From assembly GCA_029226975.1 (NCBI GenBank), contig JAQXZB010000040.1, positions 1 to 41,851 on the forward strand: a stretch of 41,851 nucleotides of DNA. The letters run 5' to 3'. The notes below the pieces were generated by a model. That model worked only from the letters and a program-made list of their open reading frames with translations, was not told where the DNA came from and did not search any database. Positions 22,915 through 30,969 of the stretch are shown here, piece after piece. Numbering within the stretch: the stretch's first letter is position 1; every line of letters starts with the position of its first letter. The position numbers and the translations under genes are program-made. The stretch is from Clostridiales bacterium (GTDB lineage Bacteria; Bacillota; Clostridia; UBA1381).

Positions 22915-24069
22915 TTACCATGATACTGTACCGGGCAGGTCAAATTCCTTTAAATCCGGCAGGGTAAGTATTTTTGATACTTGTTCTTCCAACTCGAAGC
23001 ACTTGCTCGCTCCGGCACCGGCGCATTTCGCGAAATACGGTATCTGAGCCATACACAAATACACATCATCCATTGAACATCTGTTGGACGGAGGTAAAAT
23101 CCGCGTAAGCTCATCATAAGCTTGTGCCGCATATTTCTTTGGCAGCAGCAGCTTTTTGCTTATTCCGACAATCACGTTCAACGGATTATCTACCCATATT
23201 TTTGCAAGTCGGCCTATACTTGTTTCTACATCCTGAAACAGCGCATACGCTCCGTTCATGCCACGAATGAATTTTTCCAAACAGGTATCTTGGCTTAAAT
23301 GTTTATGTACGACCTCAATAGGCTTGCAAAAACGTACATTGCTTCCGTTCATCGTCTTGAATACCGGTATGCATCTTGCCGCCGATGACCCCGTATCCGA
23401 TGTCACAATCGTACATCCGGGCACAAAGTTCTGCGTATACAAGTGTGAACCTCCGTATGCTGCACTCCTGTATGCCTGACATACTTCTGAAGCTCGGTCG
23501 TTGAATACCATTTCCGCCATAGCTATGTTATGGTCAATGTATCCGCCCACAAACTCAGCCTTGCCCATCTTTCCTGACAAGGTTTTTTTCGCAGACTGCA
23601 TAACCTCAGTCATAGGCATAACCTCATATATTGCATCTGACAATATCGCTCTTATCTTGCCGTTTCGATGCAAAAGCAGCGAATTACCTCTTGCTACCGT
23701 AAGACAGATATTTATCACTTCAGACAGCTGGTATGCACTAAGCTTTCTTAACGCACTCCCCGAAATCTTTGCCGTATCGCAGAGCCCACTGATAGCTGAC
23801 CGACCCAACATATATTTTTTGCCTCCTGCACTGAGCATGATTTGAGTTCCCTCCGATGCAGTATCATATACAGCATTAAAATCACACCCCGTGTCCGCAG
23901 CAATGTTTTGGGCCATTATAGGTCCGTCAATCGAACTCGCTTTCATTTGTTTTGCAACAATCGCCGGAATCCACTCTGAGTCCTTTGTGAAGTTCTCCAG
24001 CGTGTTTTGAAACTCCTCATATGATTTTGTATAAAAATCATATTCATCACATAAAAAATCCTTTGCCAT
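22915..24069 (-). CDS. DUF932-like protein
   Basis: A 384-aa soluble protein. Residues in the first half (KKYMLGRSAISGLCDTAKISGSALRKLS, then LLLHRNGKIRAILSDAIYEVMPM) match the layout of DUF932 proteins encoded by plasmids and phages. ATG 24069 has AAGGAG-type sites upstream; the longer frame to 24114 has a Cys-rich start overlapping a hairpin and is unlikely. It takes the position, directly before the YqaJ exonuclease, where a RecT-type annealing protein is usually found. A DNA-annealing or accessory role is an inference. Confidence 0.7.
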   Translation of the reverse strand: MAKDFLCDEYDFYTKSYEEFQNTLENFTKDSEWIPAIVAKQMKASSIDGPIMAQNIAADTGCDFNAVYDTASEGTQIMLSAGGKKYMLGRSAISGLCDTAKISGSALRKLSAYQLSEVINICLTVARGNSLLLHRNGKIRAILSDAIYEVMPMTEVMQSAKKTLSGKMGKAEFVGGYIDHNIAMAEMVFNDRASEVCQAYRSAAYGGSHLYTQNFVPGCTIVTSDTGSSAARCIPVFKTMNGSNVRFCKPIEVVHKHLSQDTCLEKFIRGMNGAYALFQDVETSIGRLAKIWVDNPLNVIVGISKKLLLPKKYAAQAYDELTRILPPSNRCSMDDVYLCMAQIPYFAKCAGAGASKCFELEEQVSKILTLPDLKEFDLPGTVSW

Positions 24070-24137
24070 TTTGTTTCTCCTTTCTCCTTGCAAGTTGTGG
24101 CAAGGAACACACATTAAATTTTTTTATTTATATAAAA

Positions 24138-24163
24138 AGGCGCATCATATGATACACCTTGTA
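24138..24163 (-). promoter_or_regulatory. second leader hairpin after RNA copy D
   Basis: AAGGUGUAUCAU pairs with AUGAUGCGCCUU over 12 positions with G-U pairs and is followed by U5AUAU. The same hairpin, with one mismatch, follows RNA copy B. It may be a back-up terminator or an attenuator in front of the DUF932-like gene. Confidence 0.55.
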
Positions 24164-24186
24164 ATAAAACACATTATTTAGTTTTG

Positions 24187-24304
24187 TAAACTAAATAAGG
24201 ACGCAGTTATCCTGTTTAATGAATGACTACGTCCAAAAACTCAGTCCCTTGCACCTCTTAAGTACAAAGGATATAACAAACAATAAATTTAAAATATATA
24301 TTAT
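24187..24304 (-). ncRNA. repeated two-hairpin structured RNA, copy D
   Basis: Driven by promoter D. P1 contains CCUU-u-GUAC and GUGC-AAGG with loop UUAAGAG. P2 pairs GGACGUAGUCAU with AUAACUGCGUCC (one C/A mismatch; the fourth pair is C-G here against U-G in copies A and B). The U-tract is interrupted (UUAUUUAG), so termination should be weaker here. It lies upstream of the recombination operon. Confidence 0.75.
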
Positions 24305-24310
24305 ATTACT

Positions 24311-24339
24311 ATAATACCACAAAAACCTTTATTTGTCAA
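24311..24339 (-). promoter_or_regulatory. conserved-spacer promoter D
   Basis: TTGACA (24339-24334), spacer AATAAAGGTTTTTGTGG, TATTAT (24316-24311). Only promoter seen for the DUF932-YqaJ-RecD2 operon, which would be reached by read-through of RNA copy D. Confidence 0.85.
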
Positions 24340-24365
24340 GGGTTTGAAAAAATTTTCATGTGAAA

Positions 24366-24481
24366 CACTACACCAAAGTGCGGAGTGGTGAACTACCCAC
24401 GAGCTAACGCACGTTGGAGTGTCAGCATGGTAGTTCATCTTCCCTAAGAACACTGCCCGCAATCCGAAGCTTGCGGGCAGT
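24366..24481. other. cluster of three hairpins after the adhesin gene
   Basis: Between the adhesin stop (24527) and promoter D: ACTGCCCGCAA/TTGCGGGCAGT (24452-24462 with 24471-24481), GAACTACC/GGTAGTTC (24390-24397 with 24429-24436) and CACTACACC/GGAGTGGTG (24366-24374 with 24382-24390, one mismatch). No typical U-tract. It may be the 3' end of the adhesin mRNA or the remnant of a REP-like or IS200/IS605-type end. Confidence 0.55.
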
Positions 24482-24526
24482 CCACTGAATTTAATAATAG
24501 AAGCGTCAAAGATTGCTTGCTCCGTT

Positions 24527-27500
24527 TTACCAAATGATGTCTCCGGCATCTGCCGTATAGTCATCTTCATACATATTTCCGTTAATAACATACGGAATTC
24601 CCGAACCATCCGGAGCATTTCCGTAGTGAAGACACCAGCCTACACTCTTGTCATTCCATGATACGTTTCCGCCGGTCACCGATATTTCCACATAATGTGT
24701 AACGGGTCCTCCGTTCGGGTCACTGACCGTATTACCCCACATATCTGTATATGTACCGCGTCCTCCCGGCAGCCATACAGGAGTAAATATCCTGCATCGC
24801 GCTCCATCGTCTCCCATATCATTCGTTGTGATTACGGACCGGGGAATGCTGAATATTGAGTTACCTGCGCTTGCCGTATAATTCATCTGAATAACCGATG
24901 GCTGTGTTGCTCCAAGATAATCGTCTGCCACTTCATATCCGGTACCAACCTTCATATCGGTAGGTGACGATACCGCCAGCGAGCTGCCGTCTATAATATT
25001 CAAACTTCCACAGCCGTTTGTTCTGAGTTCATTTCCCCAAACAACAGTATATCCTACCGTTACATTCGTTTTGCCGTTTCCGTTAAAATTGAATCCGTAT
25101 CCGGACTTGAAATTATTACTGTTTCCGTCCCATGATACCGTATCTTTCAGACCGTTTATCTTAATTGCGTTATTTATATCTCTTAAATTATTGATTGTAA
25201 CGCCGTTTATTACAAGCTTAACGGTAAATCCGCGCGAATGTGTACATTGTGCTGTAACAATCTCCGGACCATTGCTCGTATTTCGCCTGTAAGTATATGT
25301 ATGTGTTTTCTTGACCGATCCGTTTATAGCTCCCGTAGCACTGTCACATGAAATATCAATATCCTCAGACGGTGTCCCCGGATTATCTCCTTCTTTATAA
25401 TAATATGCTATAAGCGTCTTTTGAGGATTTTCATATGTCAAGTTGATGCTTACGGCTCCGCTCTCCTCACCGGTATTTAATATATTTCCGCCGTCATAGT
25501 TGTCGTGGATCGCCCAGTTAGAGAATATATATCCACCGTATTCGGACGGCACATTTACCGTCTTAATCATGCTTTGTCCGCCGCCTATTGCCCCGGCGCT
25601 CTCCTCATAACTGTTTAATACCTCGTATGTATTGAGGTTTATATATTTAACAAGTACTAATGTTTCTTTATTTGAGGTGTCGGTATTCTTGCTGTAATAT
25701 ATAACAAGCTTTCTGTTGTCCGTCCCGCTCGGATACGGAACTGTTATTACATCATCCTCAACCGGATCATATGATTGATTATCAATTTTATGACCCACAT
25801 AGTCATATCCCGATATTTGGTCTATATACACCGTAGCCGAACTGCCGTCCACCTTATGATTATACGGACCTTTTATAAGGCTGTCGGTTGCCTTTTCACG
25901 ATATTCTACCGTTATTGTATTGTCCCTGTCATCATTCGGGTTGTCAGGATCATCCGGATCACTGCCGTCGGGATCATAGTCACCCTGCTCATAATAAACC
26001 GTAACATTCTTATTCTCATTATCTCCCGAAAAAATAACCGTAATCGGATTATCCGCAGTATTATGACGCTCACCGTCAATGTCATATTCAATATATTTAT
26101 ACTTGTTTATGATTTGCGGCGGACTAATGCTTATTACATTGTCCGAAGATGTCCTTGATGTTTCGGGAATCAACTCACTTCCGCTCGTCTTGTCCTTATA
26201 CCTTACCGTTACCCTATTCATTTCATTCTCACCCGGATACGCTTTAACAAGAAGCACTATCTTTAAATCCTGTCCCAAATACGCAGAGAAGTTCATATTT
26301 GACAAGTCACGGGAAGGATCGTTTACAGCAATCGTGTCTGTTACATCCGCTCCGTTTGCCAACACCTTATATCCCATGTACTGTGCCGTAAATGACTTCA
26401 TATTCGTTGTTGAATCAGTCACCTTCACACTGCTGCTTAATTTGCGTATAATTGAAAGCTTTTTCGGGTTATAATCCACGCTTATACGCCTTAAGTCCGA
26501 AGAAGTTTCAAACTTAAACGCACTTCTTACCGATACGCCTTTAAAGTCTTTGTCGTCCCCGCTTTCCACGGATACATCAAAGGTCGCCTCCTCGGTATTG
26601 TCCGACTCTGCGGTATAGAACACCGGCAGCTCCGTATCATAATCCCTCAACGCCACGCACAGACTCTCCTCAAGCGGTACTTCAAAATCAACCTTCACAG
26701 GGAAATGGAATGAATATCCCACTCCGCCCGCATAATTAAAATACCATTGATTCGGATTGGTTCCGCTCGCATAGCCGTTGGCTGCTACGGTCACACGCTT
26801 TTGCTTACCCCCGGTATTGTCTATCACATCCGGGTTTACTGCACCTTTATTGCCGCCCTCGGTATTTACATTGCCCGCTTCATAGTTATTGAACACGCCG
26901 GACGCAAGAGTACCGTTCACCCCTATATTTGCATATCGGAAATTTCCGTCATCTGCATCTACATTCGGGTCGTTTTCCTCTATGACCTTTAAAGCTCCGT
27001 AATGATACTCTCCGTTCTTATGTCCCTGCGCGTCATTGGCCGTGTAATAGTCCCAGACAGAAAGTAATACGTTCGAGTATGGATACAGTGCTCTGGGGAA
27101 TTTGCGCCTCACCACATTGTTAAGTTGGTCACTCGTCCAATCGTCAGAACATAACACCTTATATATCGGATTATATTTAATCGCCAAGGTGTCGCCGTGA
27201 AGCCAATACTTTACCTTGCCGTTTTCAAATAATAGACTTGCTTTTTGTGCCTCGTTATCTTCTCCAAGACCTTCCAGTCCTACTGAAAAACACGCTTTAA
27301 GGTTACTCGCATCTCCGCCGTTTTGTATATATGTAGATACTGCTTCGGGAATTTCTATGGTTTCCCTGTATCCCGTAAGCCGATTTTCCACTTCCCCTGT
27401 TGCAAGGTTTACATAAAATGTTATATCTCCGCCCTCGAAAGCCTTGCCGTCCGGGGAAGTTTGAACTTCATCCATTTTTTCGTCACTTAATTCTCCATAG

Positions 27501-27796
27501 GTACTGAGCCAGTAGCCGTCATCTTTATTGGGGTTAGACTGTGTATATTTAGGCCAAGATACGCCGTTTAACTTCACTGTATTATTTACTCTCCAGAAAT
27601 TAGCATCTTGAGAAATAGTAATCTCTCCGCTCGGCCTTTTTAATGTCTCATACCAATCAGCTTCACACCATTCGTATTCTCCCTCTGAGGAAGATACAAG
27701 AGCTGCAGAGGCACTTACCCATGACGCGGGCATCATTGCTGTTACCATAGCAAGAGCCGCCATAACACTTATTGCTTTTCTTTTTATTTGAAGCAT
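24527..27796 (-). CDS. large secreted adhesin with MucBP-like repeats
   Basis: A 1089-aa secreted protein. A signal peptide spans residues 1-30 (MLQIKRKAISVMAALAMVTA, MMPASWVSASA). Residues 30-500 are a large beta-rich region. About 525-800 hold three MucBP-like modules starting TVRYKDKTSGSELI, TVEYREKATDSLIKGPY and LVKYINLNTYEVLNSYEES, each ending near VTVYYEQG, LVIYYSKN or LIAYYYKEG. A C-terminal beta domain ends in GDIIW. There is no LPXTG or obvious membrane anchor, so retention may be by another route. The ATG at 27796 follows AAAGGAGTG; the longer open frame to 27844 would translate the promoter itself. Cargo for surface attachment is inferred. Confidence 0.75.
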   Translation of the reverse strand: MLQIKRKAISVMAALAMVTAMMPASWVSASAALVSSSEGEYEWCEADWYETLKRPSGEITISQDANFWRVNNTVKLNGVSWPKYTQSNPNKDDGYWLSTYGELSDEKMDEVQTSPDGKAFEGGDITFYVNLATGEVENRLTGYRETIEIPEAVSTYIQNGGDASNLKACFSVGLEGLGEDNEAQKASLLFENGKVKYWLHGDTLAIKYNPIYKVLCSDDWTSDQLNNVVRRKFPRALYPYSNVLLSVWDYYTANDAQGHKNGEYHYGALKVIEENDPNVDADDGNFRYANIGVNGTLASGVFNNYEAGNVNTEGGNKGAVNPDVIDNTGGKQKRVTVAANGYASGTNPNQWYFNYAGGVGYSFHFPVKVDFEVPLEESLCVALRDYDTELPVFYTAESDNTEEATFDVSVESGDDKDFKGVSVRSAFKFETSSDLRRISVDYNPKKLSIIRKLSSSVKVTDSTTNMKSFTAQYMGYKVLANGADVTDTIAVNDPSRDLSNMNFSAYLGQDLKIVLLVKAYPGENEMNRVTVRYKDKTSGSELIPETSRTSSDNVISISPPQIINKYKYIEYDIDGERHNTADNPITVIFSGDNENKNVTVYYEQGDYDPDGSDPDDPDNPNDDRDNTITVEYREKATDSLIKGPYNHKVDGSSATVYIDQISGYDYVGHKIDNQSYDPVEDDVITVPYPSGTDNRKLVIYYSKNTDTSNKETLVLVKYINLNTYEVLNSYEESAGAIGGGQSMIKTVNVPSEYGGYIFSNWAIHDNYDGGNILNTGEESGAVSINLTYENPQKTLIAYYYKEGDNPGTPSEDIDISCDSATGAINGSVKKTHTYTYRRNTSNGPEIVTAQCTHSRGFTVKLVINGVTINNLRDINNAIKINGLKDTVSWDGNSNNFKSGYGFNFNGNGKTNVTVGYTVVWGNELRTNGCGSLNIIDGSSLAVSSPTDMKVGTGYEVADDYLGATQPSVIQMNYTASAGNSIFSIPRSVITTNDMGDDGARCRIFTPVWLPGGRGTYTDMWGNTVSDPNGGPVTHYVEISVTGGNVSWNDKSVGWCLHYGNAPDGSGIPYVINGNMYEDDYTADAGDIIW

Positions 27797-27815
27797 ACGC
27801 TTCACACTCCTTTCT

Positions 27816-27844
27816 TTTTTACCATAAAAACCACTATTTGTCAA
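27816..27844 (-). promoter_or_regulatory. conserved-spacer promoter E, adhesin
   Basis: TTGACA (27844-27839), spacer AATAGTGGTTTTTATGG, weak -10 TAAAAA (27821-27816). The leader is very short: the ribosome binding site begins almost at the expected transcript start. Confidence 0.65.
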
Positions 27845-27855
27845 GAGATAAGGTA

Positions 27856-27898
27856 CAAAAAGCTAACCTATATGCATATGTATAGGTTTATGCTTTTC
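27856..27898 (-). terminator. intrinsic terminator of the SLH-protein gene
   Basis: AAAAGC...AAACCTATA pairs with TATAGGTT...GCTTTTT around CATATGCA. It lies between the stop of the SLH gene and promoter E. Confidence 0.75.
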
Positions 27899-27920
27899 GT
27901 CCATACCGGACTATTTGCTC

Positions 27921-29444
27921 TTACCAGCAATTTGGTACATCTATTACCTGTATCGGCTTGTCAAGATACTCGCTGCTCTCTATGGGCGAACCATACTCAT
28001 CGAAATGTTCATAGTCTACTTTTGGTTCGGGAATGCTCTGTTTCCAAACAGCCTTCTCATCAGATGTCATCCAGCCCTCATCGGGAGCAGGCCTCCACAT
28101 TCCATGCCCGTCATCAGCAAAACCATTCCACGCATAGCTGTCGAGTGTAGACATCCGTCTGTACAAATGCTCGAAGTTGTAGCCCATATTGCCCATCGCT
28201 TTTTCACCGTTTTCATTCTTGGGCTTCAGAGTGATGTTTACACCTCTAACAAACTCATACTGATTGAGGAATGGCCATTCAGGATTTTGTTCCACATCCG
28301 CATAGCATACCGAATATTCACCCGGTTTATCAAAAACAAGGCTTCCTCTGCCCTTATCATTGACTAAGCCCACCGCCACGGATGGCCTCAGATTATACGG
28401 ATAAATATCAGGAATAGTGAATGTTACCGTATCCGTTGCCTTATCATACTTAACACTGTCAAATATGGGAGTAAGCAGATTCTGTACCAATGCCCAGTTA
28501 TAAACCCCACATCGGTATACAATAGAATCCATACTTTGTGCTGCCTCAAGATTATGCATTCCGTCGCTCCAATGTTTTTCCCTGTAATTCTTTACGCTCA
28601 CACCCATATCCTTCAAAGTTACCCAGTATTTCGGATCAACATCCGTTCTGAGCGGCTCATTGTATCCTACCTGACGCCATTCAGAAATAGCCTCATCGTA
28701 ATACCAGAATATCTTTGCAACCGCAAGACGCTTGGTTTTGTCCACAAGACGCAGTATTACCGAAGCTGCTTCCGCTCTCGTTACAGTATTCTCACCGCCG
28801 AATGTGTAGTCGTCATACCCTTCCATAAGACCCTTGGCATATACCTGAAGGATGTAGTCACAGTAAACACGATACGGATATGTTACCTCATCCGAACCCC
28901 AAACCAACTGCTTGCGGTTGTATGTGTCATAATAATCCGTGATATGCGCCTTGTATTCGTCACAGTTCTCTGCCGGTGCTTCTCCCAAATACTCCATCGC
29001 TCTTGTCATAACCCTTGCGACCTCATAGCGGGACATAGCATTATCATTGTACAGATACGCGCTCTTATCCTCTTCCTTATCTATCAAGCCCATCTCTATG
29101 GCCTTAGTAAGATACGGCTGCGCCCACTTATCCCACTTATTCTCCCAGTCGTTTACGTCATTGGAGATTTTGTACGCCGGGTCCTCAATCGGCTTTTGTT
29201 CGCCCGCCAGCATAGCTACAACGGTCTTGATGAATTCCTGCTGAGTCATAGTCTTATCCGGCTTGAATGTGCCGTCATCATACCCGTCAAAACCGCCTTT
29301 GTCCGTTATATATGCCACATTCCAATAATACCACGCGGTAGAATCAACATCAGAATAAGTGCTTGAATTAAAAGCATTTGCAGCGCACGGCATTGAAGCA
29401 AGCATTGCTATAACTAACATTGTTGTCATTATCTTTTTCTTCAT
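27921..29444 (-). CDS. secreted protein with three S-layer homology domains
   Basis: A 507-aa protein. The signal peptide spans residues 1-24 (MKKKIMTTMLVIAMLASMPC, AANA). SLH1 lies at about 30-82 (YSDVDSTAWYYWNVAYITDKGGFDGYDDGTFKP), SLH2 at about 98-155 (WAQPYLTKAIEMGLID, MSRYEVARVMTRAME) and SLH3 at about 190-240 (YAKGLMEGYDDYTFGGENTVTRAEAASVILRLV). Residues 245-507 are unassigned, Trp/Tyr-rich and with no membrane segment. SLH domains bind pyruvylated secondary wall polymers, so it should sit on the cell wall. The start at 29444 follows AAGGAGG; a longer frame to 29525 begins in the promoter. Confidence 0.88.
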   Translation of the reverse strand: MKKKIMTTMLVIAMLASMPCAANAFNSSTYSDVDSTAWYYWNVAYITDKGGFDGYDDGTFKPDKTMTQQEFIKTVVAMLAGEQKPIEDPAYKISNDVNDWENKWDKWAQPYLTKAIEMGLIDKEEDKSAYLYNDNAMSRYEVARVMTRAMEYLGEAPAENCDEYKAHITDYYDTYNRKQLVWGSDEVTYPYRVYCDYILQVYAKGLMEGYDDYTFGGENTVTRAEAASVILRLVDKTKRLAVAKIFWYYDEAISEWRQVGYNEPLRTDVDPKYWVTLKDMGVSVKNYREKHWSDGMHNLEAAQSMDSIVYRCGVYNWALVQNLLTPIFDSVKYDKATDTVTFTIPDIYPYNLRPSVAVGLVNDKGRGSLVFDKPGEYSVCYADVEQNPEWPFLNQYEFVRGVNITLKPKNENGEKAMGNMGYNFEHLYRRMSTLDSYAWNGFADDGHGMWRPAPDEGWMTSDEKAVWKQSIPEPKVDYEHFDEYGSPIESSEYLDKPIQVIDVPNCW

Positions 29445-29496
29445 AAAAATTCCTCCTTCTTCGCCTTGATTTGACGATTCTTTTTTATTTATTTGT

Positions 29497-29525
29497 ATTA
29501 TACCACAAAAACCTTTATTTGTCAA
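29497..29525 (-). promoter_or_regulatory. conserved-spacer promoter F, SLH protein
   Basis: TTGACA (29525-29520), spacer AATAAAGGTTTTTGTGG, perfect TATAAT (29502-29497). The spacer equals that of promoter D. Confidence 0.85.
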
Positions 29526-29607
29526 TACATTTTGGGTGATTTTTTTTTAAATACACAATATATTGTGTTGGGAAATCCACGGCAGTCATCTCCGTGAAAA
29601 TGAGCAC

Positions 29608-29645
29608 AAAAAAGAACATCGAAATTTTCGTCAATGTTCTTTTTT
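29608..29645. terminator. symmetrical terminator after the toxin gene
   Basis: AAAAAAGAACAT (29608-29619) pairs with ATGTTCTTTTTT (29634-29645), 12 positions, with A and T runs on both sides, so it can work in either direction. It ends 9 bases before the toxin stop. Confidence 0.8.
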
Positions 29646-29653
29646 GCAGTTTC

Positions 29654-29914
29654 TTAATCTTCATAATGACCTTTGCAGGACGCAATAATTATATTTCCGT
29701 CTGACAACTTATACACAATTCTGTTTTCGCTGTCAATTCTACGACTCCACCAACCGCTTAAATTCAGTTTTAGAGGCTCCGGCTTTCCGAGTCCCGAAAA
29801 TGCATCGCGCTGAATATCTTTAATGAGTGCGTTCACCTTTTTTAACGTTTTCTTATCCTGCGTCTGCCAATAACAATAATCCTCCCACGCACTTTCATCC
29901 CACAGTAATTTCAT
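29654..29914 (-). CDS. yoeB: YoeB/Txe-family toxin
   Basis: An 86-aa ribosome-dependent mRNA endonuclease of the RelE superfamily. It shows the Txe/YoeB layout: WDESAWEDYCYWQTQDKKTLKKVNALIKDI, GLGKPEPLKLNLSGWWSRRIDSENRIVYKL, and the C-terminal catalytic region SCKGHYED with a His and Tyr at the usual positions. Full length for the family. It begins 3 bases after the antitoxin stop, as expected for a toxin-antitoxin operon that stabilises the element. Confidence 0.9.
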   Translation of the reverse strand: MKLLWDESAWEDYCYWQTQDKKTLKKVNALIKDIQRDAFSGLGKPEPLKLNLSGWWSRRIDSENRIVYKLSDGNIIIASCKGHYED

Positions 29915-29917
29915 AGA

Positions 29918-30181
29918 TCATTCCTCTCCAATAAGCTCGTGTTCCATAAGCTTCGCCTTCCCCGCTTCAATATCGGAAACAACCTTGTTTAAATGCCTTA
30001 TATTGCTTTCGGAATAAAAAGGATCTGCTGAAATTTCAAAAGGGATGCGCTTTTCTCTGCTGACTTTTGTCGCAAAAATTGTAAATGCGGTTGTCATTGA
30101 CATTCCCATTTCCTGACAAGTCTGTTCCATTGATTTTTTTAAATCTGCATCCATACGAAAATTAACCATAGCCTGTGCCAT
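29918..30181 (-). CDS. RelB/DinJ-family antitoxin
   Basis: An 87-aa protein. The N-terminus QAMVNFRMDADLKKSMEQTCQEMGMSMTTAFTIFATKVSREKRIPFEI is the ribbon-helix-helix domain of RelB/DinJ antitoxins; the C-terminal 35 residues would wrap the toxin. DinJ-type antitoxins normally pair with YafQ, so pairing with a YoeB-like toxin is a mixed combination, though not rare. AAAGGAG lies seven bases before the ATG at 30181. Confidence 0.85.
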   Translation of the reverse strand: MAQAMVNFRMDADLKKSMEQTCQEMGMSMTTAFTIFATKVSREKRIPFEISADPFYSESNIRHLNKVVSDIEAGKAKLMEHELIGEE

Positions 30182-30210
30182 AAAATTCACTCCTTTCGCC
30201 CTGTGTATAT

Positions 30211-30256
30211 ATTATATCATTTCGTAAAGCAAAAGTCAATACCTTGCTTTACAAAA
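30211..30256 (-). promoter_or_regulatory. toxin-antitoxin promoter and operator
   Basis: TTGACT (30239-30234), 17-bp spacer, TATAAT (30216-30211). A dyad TTTCGTAAAGCAA (30220-30232) and TTGCTTTACAAAA (30244-30256) flanks the -35 box: two inverted half-sites suited to an RHH antitoxin. Its spacer differs from the conserved one, so this operon has its own control. Confidence 0.85.
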
Positions 30257-30288
30257 CATATTATACTGCAATATTTTTATATTATACC

Positions 30289-30352
30289 AAAAAAAACAAA
30301 GCTCCTTTCGAACAATGCCGTCAATTAAGCGGCATCGTCCGTTAGGAGCTTT
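30289..30352 (-). terminator. intrinsic terminator of the cytoplasmic LRR gene
   Basis: AAAGCTCCT/AGGAGCTTT outer stem, ACGATGCCG/CGGCATTGT inner stem, followed on the minus strand by GTTTTTTTT. Confidence 0.85.
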
Positions 30353-30360
30353 ATTTTCTT

Positions 30361-30933
30361 TTACTTCATAAATGACACAGGATGGTCGGTTTTTATAACC
30401 GCATTTGAATATTCTGTCAGTCCGGGTGCAATGTATTTTACATCCTTTGGTATTTCCACCTCTTTCTCAACAGCTTTAATAAGCGTATCGTTTATAAACG
30501 TCGGCGAAGGAAGGTCATCAAACCACTTACTTTCCCAAAACGCCGCTCCGTTCACTTTACTTATGCCCTGAGGAAATTTTACTTCCTCAAGTTTTGTGCA
30601 ATCCGAAAACGCATAATCTCCCAATGAGAGTTTGTTGTTGGTAAAAACAACCTTCTTTATATCGCTGTAAGAAAACGCTTCTTTGCCAACAAACCTTACA
30701 TTTGTTTTAATCTCCTCAATAGCCGCTCCCTCAAAAGCTCTTTCTTCTATTACTTCCAGCACCGGAAAATCCACTTTAATTTTACCGCTGTAATTATAGA
30801 AAGCGCCGCAATTGATCGTATGTACATTTTTTCCGGAAATTAAAAACACCTCGTTTTCATCAGCATCTTTAGGCATATTTACATCTACCCACTCCTTGTT
30901 AATGAATGTTAAATTTGTTGTGATCTTTTTCAT
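30361..30933 (-). CDS. cytoplasmic BspA-like leucine-rich-repeat protein
   Basis: A 190-aa protein with LRR_5 units (LEVIEERAFEGAAIEEIKT, VRFVGKEAFSYSDIKKVVF, KLSLGDYAFSDCTKLEEVKF, ISKVNGAAFWESKWF). It has no signal peptide, prepilin leader or membrane segment, so unlike most BspA-like proteins it appears to stay inside the cell. AAAGGAG lies seven bases before the ATG. It is the only protein gene after the structured RNAs at 30970-31405. Confidence 0.7.
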   Translation of the reverse strand: MKKITTNLTFINKEWVDVNMPKDADENEVFLISGKNVHTINCGAFYNYSGKIKVDFPVLEVIEERAFEGAAIEEIKTNVRFVGKEAFSYSDIKKVVFTNNKLSLGDYAFSDCTKLEEVKFPQGISKVNGAAFWESKWFDDLPSPTFINDTLIKAVEKEVEIPKDVKYIAPGLTEYSNAVIKTDHPVSFMK

Positions 30934-30969
30934 TTTTCATTCTCCTTTAAGATATATTTTTATTATTTT

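Noticed and set aside
24301-24618. A 105-residue open frame on the minus strand over the end of the adhesin gene, promoter D and the hairpins
   Set aside because: It runs out of frame through the adhesin C-terminus, the hairpin cluster and the promoter, and has no ribosome binding site.
28536-29366. Plus-strand frame of 276 residues across the SLH gene
   Set aside because: Shadow of the SLH coding sequence, which shows clear domains on the minus strand.
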